Made by a program: the position numbers and the translations under genes
Part shown: positions 23,532 to 31,062 of the stretch, piece after piece
How positions within the stretch are numbered: position 1 is the stretch's first letter
Layout of the letters: each line of letters begins with the position of its first letter
Notes under the pieces: model-generated
What the model was told of the DNA's origin: nothing
Seen by the model: the letters and a program-made list of their open reading frames with translations, nothing else
Database searches by the model: none
Origin: DATDFB01 sp036522835
Lineage (GTDB): Bacteria > Acidobacteriota > Thermoanaerobaculia > Gp7-AA8
Direction of reading: 5' to 3'
Length of the DNA: 64,000 nt
NCBI GenBank assembly: GCA_036522835.1
Contig: DATDFB010000034.1
Location: forward strand, 17,974 to 81,973

Positions 23532-23843
23532 ATGGCAAGACCAAAGGAACCGCAGAGCTACGGCAGCGGAGGCGACTGGCAGAGCGGCAACGTCGACGAG
23601 GAAGTGAACCGGCAGAAGGGCCGGCCGAGCTCGCCGCACGGCGCCTTTTACGAGTCGCGCCGCGACTCCGAGCAGACGCACGAGCACCAGGGCGGCAAGG
23701 TCTCGCCGGCGCAGATCGAGGAGAACGCGCCGCCCGGCGGGCCATCCGACGCCGTCGGCGACGCGCCGCCCCGCAACGTCAGCACGCAGGCGGGCGGCGC
23801 GAAGCGCCTGAGCTACTTCCGCGACCGCGATTACAAGCCGTAG
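23532..23843 (+). CDS. Small hydrophilic hypothetical protein (103 aa)
   Basis: 103 residues without hydrophobic core: MARPKEPQSYGSGGDWQSGN, then GKVSPAQIEENAPPGGPSDA and a terminal RLSYFRDRDYKP. It is rich in Gly, Pro, Gln and charged residues and is likely disordered. The start follows a weak ribosome-binding site 29 bp after the D-threonine-aldolase-like gene. I do not know a function. Stress-related hydrophilic proteins are one possibility, with no direct support. Confidence 0.55.
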   Translation: MARPKEPQSYGSGGDWQSGNVDEEVNRQKGRPSSPHGAFYESRRDSEQTHEHQGGKVSPAQIEENAPPGGPSDAVGDAPPRNVSTQAGGAKRLSYFRDRDYKP

Positions 23844-23928
23844 CTCGGGAAACGCGTTACAGGGAGCGCAGGGTCTTTTGTTGCAGTGAATTACGCCGCG
23901 CGGCGGCGGCGTATTGCTTGGGACCCAA

Positions 23929-23944
23929 CGTGATCCAGATCACG
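23929..23944. promoter_or_regulatory. CRP/FNR-type operator upstream of the c-di-GMP gene
   Basis: CGTGATCCAGATCACG is a near-perfect dyad: GTGA-N6-TCAC, matching the E. coli CRP consensus TGTGA-N6-TCACA at all but the outermost positions. Its centre lies 52-53 bp before the GTG at 23989. This suggests control of the GGDEF-EAL gene by a CRP/FNR-family regulator. It also argues against the earlier in-frame TTG at 23914 as translation start. Confidence 0.6.
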
Positions 23945-23988
23945 AAATCGACCGCAGAAGCCGTTACCATGCGGTCACAGGTCCCTGC

Positions 23989-26900
23989 GTGCCCATTCAC
24001 ACGCTATCCGCCGGGTTAGCGCGCGATGCTCTTGCACTCGCGACGCTCTTCACCGCCGTGGCCATTTTTCTCCTCGGCGGTGCCGTCATTGCGCGCGGCC
24101 GCGCCTCGCTCCTCTCCAGCCTTTTTTTTCTCATGACTTTCGGCGCGAGCGGGTGGCTGGCCTTCGACGCCGCCACGTTCGTCGCGGGCGACGCCGCCCT
24201 CGCTGTAGCCTTCGCCCGCGCCGCTCTCGCCTCGGCCTGCGTCGTCCCGGCGGCGGTCTTTCACTTCGCCGCCGTCTACACGAAGCGCTCGAGGCGGCTG
24301 GCCGGCGTCGTGGCCGCCTGCTGGATCTTCTGCGCGGCCGTCGCCGTGGCCGCGCTCTTCACGCCGCTGATCATTCCCGGCGTCCACCAATACTCGTGGG
24401 GCTTTTACGGTCGCACGTCCGTCGCCGACCTCGTCTGGATCGCGCTCTTCGTGGCCATGCTCGTCGCCAGCATCCGCCTCATCGCGCGCCTCGCGAAGGA
24501 AGACGATCCGCTGACGCGCGCCGGCGCGCGGGCCATCGTCGTGGCCTGCATCGCCGGCCTCTTCGCCGGGGTCAACCTCCTGCCGGCGTTCGGCGTCGGC
24601 ATCGTGCCGCTCGGTTTTCTGGCGCTGCTCGCTTTCGTCGGCCTCTCGGCGAACGCCATCTGGCGCTATGGTCTCGTGCAGCTCACGCCGCAGTTCGCCG
24701 CGGAGCAGGTGCTGGCGACGATGAAGGGCGCCGTCCTCGTCGTCGACCTCGAGGCGAAGATCCGCGTGGCCAACGACGCCGCCTGCTCGATGCTCGGCTA
24801 CAAGGAAAACGATCTCGTCGGGCAACCGCTGAAGAAGATCTTCGACGAGGCCGACAAGATCAGCACCGGAAAGCTGCTGCACAGCATGGGCATCCTGGAG
24901 CGGAGCATGGGATGGCGCGCCGCGGACGGGACGCGCATCGAGGTGGCGGCGACGTCGTCGTTCATCCGCGACCGCGAGGGGACGCCGGTGGGCGTCGTCT
25001 ACGTGGCCACCGATGTCACCGAGCGCCGCCGCGCCGAGCAGGCCATGCGCGAGAGCGAGCACCGCTACCGCACGCTCTTCGACGGCAATCCGCTGCCGAT
25101 GTGGATCTACGACTTCGAGACGCTGCAATTCCTGGCCGTCAACGAGGCGGCCACGCGCACGTACGGCTACTCGAAGAGCGAGTTCCTGCGTATGGGCATC
25201 ATGGACATTCGTCCGGCCGAGGATCTGCCGCGGATGCATGCGCGGCTCGCGGAGCTGCGCGAGCGGACGGCGCCGATGCTGTTCCGGCACCGCAAGAAAG
25301 ACGGGACGATTTTCTGGGTCGAGGTCACGTCGTACGAGTTCGTGACCGGCGGACGTCGCGCGCGGCTGGTGATCTCGGTCGACGTCACCGAGCGCCAGCG
25401 CGCCGAGCAGCTCGTGCGCGAGAGCGAGGAGCGCTACCGGAGTCTCGTCGAGCTGTCGCCCGACGCGATCATGCTCCACGCCGACCGCCGCTTCATTTTT
25501 CTCAACCAGGCCGCCGTCGAGCTCCTCGGCGCGAACAGCGCGGACGATCTGATCGGCACGTCGATCATCGACCGCGTCCATCCCGACTCGCGCAACGTCG
25601 TGGCCAACCGCCTGCGCACGCTCGACGAAGGGCACGACGTGCCGATGGTGGAGGAGAAGTTCCTCCGCCTCGACGGCAGCGTGGTGGAGGTCGAGGTGGC
25701 GGCGATCTCCTTCGTCTTCAACGGCCGCCCGGCCGTGCAGGTCGTGGCGCGCGATATCTCGCAGCGCAAGCAGATCGAAGAGCGCTATCGACTGCTCTTC
25801 GAGCGCAACCTGGCCGGCGTGTTCCGCACCAGCATCGACGGGCGCATCCTCGACTGCAACGACGCCCTGGCGCGCATCTTCGGCTACCGCAACAAGGAAG
25901 AGCTGCTGGCGCGGTCGGCGCCCGACGTGTACTTCGATCTGCAGGACCGCGAGAACGTGCTGAACGAGCTGCGCGAGCACGGGTCGCTGACGAACGTCGA
26001 GACGCGCATGCGCCGCGCCGACGGCCGCGAGCTGTGGGTGCTGGAGAACGTGACGCTGAGCGAGTCGCGCGGCGAGATGGAAGGGACGATCATCGACATC
26101 ACCGAGCGCAAGACGGCGCAGGAACAGATCGAGTATCAGGCCTTCCACGACGTGCTCACCGGGCTGCCGAACCGGCGGCTCTTCCGCGACCGCATCGGCG
26201 TGGCCCTGGCGCACGCGCGGCGGCAGCGCAGCGGCATCGCCGTGATGTTCCTCGACCTCGATCAGTTCAAGCTGGTGAACGACACGCTCGGGCACACGGT
26301 GGGCGACGCGCTGCTGCAGGCCATCGCCGGCCGCCTGGTCGGCTGCGTGCGCGCCGAGGACACGGTGGCGCGCATGGGCGGCGACGAGTTCACCATTCTC
26401 GTGTCGAACACGACCGACCGCCGCGCCGCCGGCATCGTCGCCCAGAAGGTGCTGGAGACGGTGGCGCATCCGGCGGTCGTGGACGGACACGAGCTCTTCG
26501 TCACGACCTCGCTCGGCATCTCGATGTTCCCCGACGACGGCACCGACGCGGAGACGCTGCTCAAGAACGCCGACCGGGCCATGTACCGCGCCAAGGAAGC
26601 GGGGCGCAACAATTTCCAGTACTCGACGACCGACGCGTTCGACACGGCCGTGGGGCGGCTGTCGATCGAGGCCAGCCTGCACCACGCGCTCGAGCGCGAG
26701 GAGCTGGTGGTGCATTACCAGCCGATCATCGACCTCGCTTCGCACGACATCGTCGGCGCCGAGGCGCTGGTGCGCTGGAAGCATCCCGACAACGGGCTGA
26801 TGGGGCCGGACGACTTCATCCACATCGCCGAGGAGTGCGGGCTGATCGTGCCGATGGGGGAGTGGATCCTGCGCACGGCCTGCGGGCAGATGAGGGAGTG

Positions 26901-27438
26901 GCACGACGCCGGGCACGAGGGGCTGCGCATCGCCGTGAACCTCTCGCCGCGGCAGTTCCAGCAGCGCGAGCTGCCGGCCATGATCGAGCGCGTGCTGCGC
27001 GACACCGGCCTGGCGGCGGAGCTGCTCGACATCGAGATCACCGAGTCGGCGGCGATGCAGAACGCCGAGCAGTCGCTGGCGATCATGCGCAAGTTGAAGG
27101 AGATGGGGGTGCGGATCTCGATCGACGACTTCGGTACCGGCTATTCGTCGCTGTCGTACCTGAAGCGGTTTCCCATCGACACGGTGAAGATCGATCAGAA
27201 CTTCGTGCGCGACCTCGCCCAGTCGGCGAACGACGCCGCCATCGTGACGGCGGTGATCTCCATGGCCCGCGCCCTGAAGCTCGGCGTGATCGCCGAGGGG
27301 GTGGAGACCGAGGAGCAGCTCGCGTTCCTCAGGCGCGAGCAGTGCGAGACCATCCAGGGGTTCCTCTATAGCCGGCCCGTGCCGGCGGACGAGTTCGGGG
27401 CGGCGCTGCGCAGCGCCGGCGTCGCGCCGGCGTCGTAA
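23989..27438 (+). CDS. Membrane PAS-GGDEF-EAL cyclic-di-GMP protein
   Basis: 1149 residues from the preferred GTG. About seven to eight transmembrane helices fill residues 5-220. Four PAS domains follow (about 230-350, 360-475, 485-600, 610-720), each ending in a DxTER-type linker. The GGDEF domain has an intact MGGDEF motif, and the EAL domain has EALVRWKHP, the metal-site Glu in IEITESAAM and DDFGTGYSS. Both diguanylate cyclase and phosphodiesterase activities are therefore possible. The RxxD product-inhibition site was not identified with certainty. A CRP-like operator precedes it, linking two nucleotide second messengers. A 43-bp tandem array begins 50 bp downstream. Confidence 0.92.
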   Translation: MPIHTLSAGLARDALALATLFTAVAIFLLGGAVIARGRASLLSSLFFLMTFGASGWLAFDAATFVAGDAALAVAFARAALASACVVPAAVFHFAAVYTKRSRRLAGVVAACWIFCAAVAVAALFTPLIIPGVHQYSWGFYGRTSVADLVWIALFVAMLVASIRLIARLAKEDDPLTRAGARAIVVACIAGLFAGVNLLPAFGVGIVPLGFLALLAFVGLSANAIWRYGLVQLTPQFAAEQVLATMKGAVLVVDLEAKIRVANDAACSMLGYKENDLVGQPLKKIFDEADKISTGKLLHSMGILERSMGWRAADGTRIEVAATSSFIRDREGTPVGVVYVATDVTERRRAEQAMRESEHRYRTLFDGNPLPMWIYDFETLQFLAVNEAATRTYGYSKSEFLRMGIMDIRPAEDLPRMHARLAELRERTAPMLFRHRKKDGTIFWVEVTSYEFVTGGRRARLVISVDVTERQRAEQLVRESEERYRSLVELSPDAIMLHADRRFIFLNQAAVELLGANSADDLIGTSIIDRVHPDSRNVVANRLRTLDEGHDVPMVEEKFLRLDGSVVEVEVAAISFVFNGRPAVQVVARDISQRKQIEERYRLLFERNLAGVFRTSIDGRILDCNDALARIFGYRNKEELLARSAPDVYFDLQDRENVLNELREHGSLTNVETRMRRADGRELWVLENVTLSESRGEMEGTIIDITERKTAQEQIEYQAFHDVLTGLPNRRLFRDRIGVALAHARRQRSGIAVMFLDLDQFKLVNDTLGHTVGDALLQAIAGRLVGCVRAEDTVARMGGDEFTILVSNTTDRRAAGIVAQKVLETVAHPAVVDGHELFVTTSLGISMFPDDGTDAETLLKNADRAMYRAKEAGRNNFQYSTTDAFDTAVGRLSIEASLHHALEREELVVHYQPIIDLASHDIVGAEALVRWKHPDNGLMGPDDFIHIAEECGLIVPMGEWILRTACGQMREWHDAGHEGLRIAVNLSPRQFQQRELPAMIERVLRDTGLAAELLDIEITESAAMQNAEQSLAIMRKLKEMGVRISIDDFGTGYSSLSYLKRFPIDTVKIDQNFVRDLAQSANDAAIVTAVISMARALKLGVIAEGVETEEQLAFLRREQCETIQGFLYSRPVPADEFGAALRSAGVAPAS

Positions 27439-27488
27439 CAACGGTTCCTCGGGAGGTTCCGTCAAGGGCCAGGAGGGAACCGTGCGTG

Positions 27489-27812
27489 CCCGGCGTGGCC
27501 GCACGCGCGTCCACGATGTGCCGCAATGCGTCCCGGCGCGGCCGCACGTGCGTCCACGATGTGCCGCAATGCGTCCCGGCGTGGCCGCATGCGCGTCCAC
27601 GGTGTGCCGCAATGCGTCCCGCTGTGGCCGCACGCGCGTCCACGGTGTGCCGCAATGCGTCCCGGCGCGGCCGCACGCGCGTCCACGGTGTGCCGCAATG
27701 CGTCCCGGCGTGGCCGCACGTGCGTCCACGGTGTGCCGCAATGCGTCCCGGCGTGGCCGCACGTGCGTCCGCGGTGTGCCGCAATGCGTCCCGGCGTGGC
27801 CGCACGTGCGTC
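27489..27812. repeat. 43-bp tandem repeat array (about 7.5 units)
   Basis: Units such as TGGCCGCACGTGCGTCCACG followed by GTGTGCCGCAATGCGTCCCGGCG recur exactly every 43 bp; the marker CCGCAATG appears at 27521, 27564, 27607, 27650, 27693, 27736 and 27779. Units differ by a few substitutions. The period is not a multiple of three, yet no stop occurs in most frames. With the half-REP at 27844 it fills the 450-bp geneless gap 27439-27889, where I see no gene. It looks like a minisatellite that may vary in copy number. Confidence 0.95.
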
Positions 27813-27843
27813 GCCGTCCGGTGCCGGCGGAAGATCTCTCGTG

Positions 27844-27874
27844 TGGAGTGCGGCGGCCGCGCCGCCGCTGTCGC
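27844..27874. repeat. REP-like single arm, copy A3
   Basis: TGGAGTGCGGCGGCCGCGCC followed by GCCGCTGTCGC: a single, slightly degenerate sub-hairpin of the 57-bp REP family. It lies between the 43-bp array and the 3' end of the RelE-like gene. Confidence 0.75.
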
Positions 27875-27889
27875 GGGTGATGGCGTAGG

Positions 27890-28108
27890 TCAGAGCGAAC
27901 TTAGGACTCGCTCGTACTGCTCGTGCGGACCAATCCAGAACCACATGCTGGCTACGAGAAAGCCGACTGCGCGATAGCTGGTCCCGATCCTCGCGCAAAC
28001 GTAGCCACTCGTGCCGTGAATGCGCTTAAAGACGAGGCTCGAATGCCGCGGATTGCTGCGAAACAGGTCATAGGCAGCGCGCGCCTGATCGCGTATTTCG
28101 GGCGGCAA
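27890..28108 (-). CDS. RelE/ParE-like toxin, start codon unclear
   Basis: 72 residues from a TTG at 28106-28108: PPEIRDQARAAYDLFRSNPR, HSSLVFKRIHGT, YRAVGFL and WFWIGPHEQYERVL. This is the RelE-like mRNA endonuclease fold common in soil bacteria. Homologues carry a conserved segment before 'LPPEI' (here SRFAA), which is also encoded in frame but has no start codon: the frame runs straight back to the TGA that ends the antitoxin gene, 14 codons upstream. So the toxin either starts at TTG and lacks its first helix, needs readthrough, or is decaying. Confidence 0.65.
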   Translation of the reverse strand: MPPEIRDQARAAYDLFRSNPRHSSLVFKRIHGTSGYVCARIGTSYRAVGFLVASMWFWIGPHEQYERVLSSL

Positions 28109-28150
28109 CGCGGCAAAGCGGCTTGCGGAACGCGGCGTTGATGTGCGACT

Positions 28151-28372
28151 TCAAAGCTTCTCGGGGTCAAGCGGCTCCGTGCGGCCGGCACGATAATCTT
28201 CGAGCGCCTCCTCCATCATGCGTCTCAAGGCCGGAGAGACGGGCCGCGAAAAGAGATCATCCCATCGGCGCTCATCCTCGATTTCTTCGAGGAGCCGTGC
28301 GCCGACTGCCTCCTGTGCATCTTCCGGCAGCCGGCGCGCCTCTTCGATCGCCCGTTCCAGTAGTTTGCCCAT
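28151..28372 (-). CDS. Antitoxin partner of the RelE-like toxin
   Basis: 73 residues: KLLERAIEEARRLPEDAQEA, then VGARLLEEIEDERRWDDLFS and a tail ending EPLDPEKL. The amphipathic helix plus 'EDERRWDDLF' segment is typical of small antitoxins encoded upstream of RelE-like toxins. It sits immediately upstream of the toxin in the same frame, separated by one TGA and 14 codons. An 18-bp perfect inverted repeat lies 6 bp upstream of the ATG and could be its autoregulatory operator. Confidence 0.65.
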   Translation of the reverse strand: MGKLLERAIEEARRLPEDAQEAVGARLLEEIEDERRWDDLFSRPVSPALRRMMEEALEDYRAGRTEPLDPEKL

Positions 28373-28378
28373 CGCCTT

Positions 28379-28396
28379 GATTGTACCGATACAATC
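28379..28396. promoter_or_regulatory. 18-bp inverted repeat operator between divergent genes
   Basis: GATTGTA-CCGA-TACAATC is a perfect dyad occupying most of the 31 bp between the divergent start codons of the antitoxin (28372) and the M49-like peptidase (28404). Its AT-rich half-sites contrast with the surrounding GC-rich DNA. It is likely a repressor site, most simply for the toxin-antitoxin complex, that would also affect the peptidase gene. Confidence 0.6.
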
Positions 28397-28403
28397 GCGC
28401 CCC

Positions 28404-30050
28404 ATGCCAAAACTTGCAGTCCTATTCTTCCCGCTCTTTGCTCTCCAGTGGTCCACGGTCGCTCCCGACATCGAGCAGCGTCTCGCCAAGTTCAAGCCCG
28501 TGGAGATGCCGTTCACCTTCGAGGGCTACAGCAAGCGCGAGGTGCGGCTCATCAACGAGCTCGTGGCGGCGCTGCGCGACCTCGAGGACATTTACTGGCG
28601 GCAGAACAACCCGGACGACATCGCCATCTGGCAGGGGCTGGCGGGCGACAAGACGCCGCGGGGAAAGGCCCTGCGGCGCTACCTCTGGATCAACGGCAGC
28701 CGCTTCGATCAGATCAAAGAGAACGAGCCGTTCATCGGCCACGAGCCCGATCCGCCGGGGCGCCACCTCTACCCGAAGGGCATCACCCGCGCCGAGATCG
28801 AGGCCTACGTCAAGGCCCATCCGAACGAGAAGGCGAAGATCTACGACGAGCGTACGGTCGTCGAGCTGGTCAGCCGCAGTCCGCTGAAGCTGCGCACGGT
28901 GCCGTACCACGTCAAGTACAAGAAGTGGCTGGCCTCGGCGGCCAAGCATCTGCGCAACGCCGCGGCCAGCAGCGACGACCAGGCTTTCGCGAAGTTCCTG
29001 CGCATGCGCGCCGACGCGCTCCTCACCGACGACTACTACCCGAGCGACCTGGCCTGGGTGCGCCTCGAGAACCCGAAGTTCGACATCATCTTCGCCCCCT
29101 ACGAGACCTACCTCGACGATCTCCTCGGCATCAAGACCTCCTACGGCGCGTCCCTCCTGATCCGCAACGAGCCGGAGAGCCGGAAGCTGGCCGTGTTCCA
29201 GAAGTACGTGCCCGACATCCAGGACGCGCTGCCGCTCGCGGCCGAGGACCGGCCGTCGAAGAAGGGCTTCGCGTCGCCGATGGAGGTGATGGACGCGCCG
29301 TTCCGCGCCGGCGACCTCCGCCACGGCTATCAGGCCGCCGCCGACAATCTGCCGAACGATCCGCGTATCCACGAGAAGGTCGGCAGCAAGAAGATCTTCT
29401 TCAAGAACTACATGGACGCGCGCGTCGACTACGTGATTCTCCCCGTCGCCAAGCTGCTGATGCGCCCCGACCAGGCCGCGCGCGCCTCGGCCGAGGGGTA
29501 CCTGGCCGCGGTGATGATGCACGAGATCTCCCACGGCCTCGGACCTGCGTTCGCGCGGCAGAACGGCAAGCGCGTCGACATCCGCGAAGCGATCGGCCCG
29601 GTGTACTCCGGCCTCGAGGAAGCGAAGGCCGACGTCACCGGTATGTTCGGGCTGAAGTGGCTCGTCGATCACGGCGCGCTGCCGAAGGAGCGCCTCGAGG
29701 AATACTACGCGTCGTACGTCGGCGGCATCTTCCGCACGGTGCGCTTCGGTACGGCGGAGGCGCACGGCCGCGCGGAGATGATGGAGTTCAACGTCCTCGC
29801 CGAGCGCGGCGCCATCACGCGCGACGCCTCGGGTCGTTACGTCGTCGACTACGGCAGGATCGGCGACGCCATCGCGGCGCTGGCGAAGGAGCTCCTGGAG
29901 ATCGAAGCGACGGGCGACCGCGCGCGCGCCGAGGCCTGGTTCGCGAAGTACGACAAGATGCCGGCGGACTTGCGCGCCGCGCTCGACGCCGCGAAGGATG
30001 TGCCCGTCGATGTCGATCCGTATCCATCGTTCAAAGAAGGCGTCCGGTAG
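28404..30050 (+). CDS. Peptidase M49-like (dipeptidyl-peptidase III family) zinc protein
   Basis: 548 residues. A hydrophobic N-terminus (LAVLFFPLFALQWS) may be a signal peptide. The zinc site reads MMHEISHGLGP followed about 45 residues later by SGLEEAKADVTG, matching the HExxxH and EExxAD arrangement of M49-like enzymes (classical DPP III has HELLGH). Upstream segments such as YETYLDDLLGIKTSYGASL match conserved substrate-cleft regions. It probably removes dipeptides from oligopeptides in the periplasm. Start and promoter lie next to the 18-bp operator shared with the divergent toxin-antitoxin operon. Confidence 0.8.
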   Translation: MPKLAVLFFPLFALQWSTVAPDIEQRLAKFKPVEMPFTFEGYSKREVRLINELVAALRDLEDIYWRQNNPDDIAIWQGLAGDKTPRGKALRRYLWINGSRFDQIKENEPFIGHEPDPPGRHLYPKGITRAEIEAYVKAHPNEKAKIYDERTVVELVSRSPLKLRTVPYHVKYKKWLASAAKHLRNAAASSDDQAFAKFLRMRADALLTDDYYPSDLAWVRLENPKFDIIFAPYETYLDDLLGIKTSYGASLLIRNEPESRKLAVFQKYVPDIQDALPLAAEDRPSKKGFASPMEVMDAPFRAGDLRHGYQAAADNLPNDPRIHEKVGSKKIFFKNYMDARVDYVILPVAKLLMRPDQAARASAEGYLAAVMMHEISHGLGPAFARQNGKRVDIREAIGPVYSGLEEAKADVTGMFGLKWLVDHGALPKERLEEYYASYVGGIFRTVRFGTAEAHGRAEMMEFNVLAERGAITRDASGRYVVDYGRIGDAIAALAKELLEIEATGDRARAEAWFAKYDKMPADLRAALDAAKDVPVDVDPYPSFKEGVR

Positions 30051-30115
30051 AGTTTGACAAGGGCGGTGAGGCGATGCAGATTGTGCGGCGTTCAGCATTG
30101 GACGGCAGAACGAGG

Positions 30116-30571
30116 ATGACCGCGGAGCAGCAGAAGCGCGTTCTCGTCGTCGACGATGAAGCCGCGATTCGCAAGCTGCTTTGCACGGTCTTGAGCGGGC
30201 GTGGCCTCAGCGTTGACGAAGCGGACGACGGGCAGACCGCGCTCGACTTGATCGAGACGCGGCAGTACGGCGTCGTCGTGCTCGACCTGATCATGCCGGT
30301 CGTCGACGGCTTCGTGGTCTTGGAGAAGCTCGCCAGAGTCACGCCGCGGCCGGTCGTCCTGGTCATCAGCGGCGCGGAGCGCGGCGTGGTCGAGCAGCTC
30401 GATCCCGCCGCGGTGCACGGCATCGTCCGCAAACCCTTCGACCCCGAGGAGCTGGCGAACGTGGTGGCCGCATGCGCGGAGATCCGCGGCCGGATGTCGC
30501 TCGAGACGATGGCCTTGGCGCTGGTGGCGGGAGGGTCGTTGTTCGCGCTGCTACCACCGGGCCTGACGTAG
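30116..30571 (+). CDS. Single-domain response regulator (CheY-like)
   Basis: About 151 residues from ATG 30116; ATG 30074 is an alternative with a GGTGAGG ribosome-binding site. The receiver has VLVVDDEAA, phospho-Asp in VVLDLIMP, Ser in LVISGA and Lys in VRKPFDP. The C-terminal 25 residues are hydrophobic (ALALVAGGSLFALLPPGL), an unusual tail for a receiver. There is no output domain or nearby kinase. The 3' end overlaps the convergent receiver gene by 21 bp, so the two tails share DNA. Confidence 0.82.
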   Translation: MTAEQQKRVLVVDDEAAIRKLLCTVLSGRGLSVDEADDGQTALDLIETRQYGVVVLDLIMPVVDGFVVLEKLARVTPRPVVLVISGAERGVVEQLDPAAVHGIVRKPFDPEELANVVAACAEIRGRMSLETMALALVAGGSLFALLPPGLT

Positions 30572-31012
30572 CAGGTCCGCGATCAGCAGGATCATCGGCG
30601 TCGACGTACAGAGCATGTTGCCGAACCCGCCGCCGGCCAGGCCGGCGCAGGTCTTCACCGCGTCGATGAATTCGTCGACGTCGAACGGCTTGCGGATCAC
30701 GCCGAAGACGTCGTAGCCGCCGAGGCGCTCGACCTCGCGGTCGTGCAGCGCGGCGCTGACGATGATCACGCGCCGGAGCGTTTCGGGCGAATCCTCGCGC
30801 AGGTGCTCGAGCACGCCGAAGCCGTCCATCTGCGGCATGCGCAGGTCGAGGAGGATGGCGGCGTACTGCCGGGTCTTGAACTGTTCGATGGCTTGGTAGC
30901 CGTCGCCGGCGGTCTCGACGACAAACTCGCGCTGCAGCAGCGCCGTCATCAGCGCGCACGTAGCTTCGTTATCATCGACCAGGAGGACATACGGCTTCTC
31001 GATTCGCGACAT
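30551..31012 (-). CDS. Single-domain response regulator (CheY-like)
   Basis: 153 residues starting MSRIEKPYVLLVDDNEATCA. Phospho-Asp lies in AILLDLRMPQMDGFG, Ser in IIVSAAL and Lys in VIRKPFDVDEF. After the receiver comes a Gly-rich, hydrophobic tail (LAGGGFGNMLCTSTPMILLI). It is convergent with, and probably paralogous to, the receiver at 30116; both end in hydrophobic tails. Without a kinase or effector nearby their pathway is unknown. Protein-protein signalling or a phosphorelay is the simplest role. Confidence 0.82.
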   Translation of the reverse strand: MSRIEKPYVLLVDDNEATCALMTALLQREFVVETAGDGYQAIEQFKTRQYAAILLDLRMPQMDGFGVLEHLREDSPETLRRVIIVSAALHDREVERLGGYDVFGVIRKPFDVDEFIDAVKTCAGLAGGGFGNMLCTSTPMILLIADLLRQARW

Positions 31013-31062
31013 CGAAGATGCCTCGCTGAACTCGTGATTTGGACGCGGAGACATTGTAAACG

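Noticed and set aside
24016..27762. Very long minus-strand reading frame opposite the GGDEF-EAL gene
   Set aside because: A shadow of a well-supported gene; its sequence is low-complexity Arg/His/Asp-rich and has no domain.
27489..27812. CRISPR array candidate
   Set aside because: Units repeat every 43 bp with no unique spacers; no cas genes are nearby. It is a simple tandem repeat.
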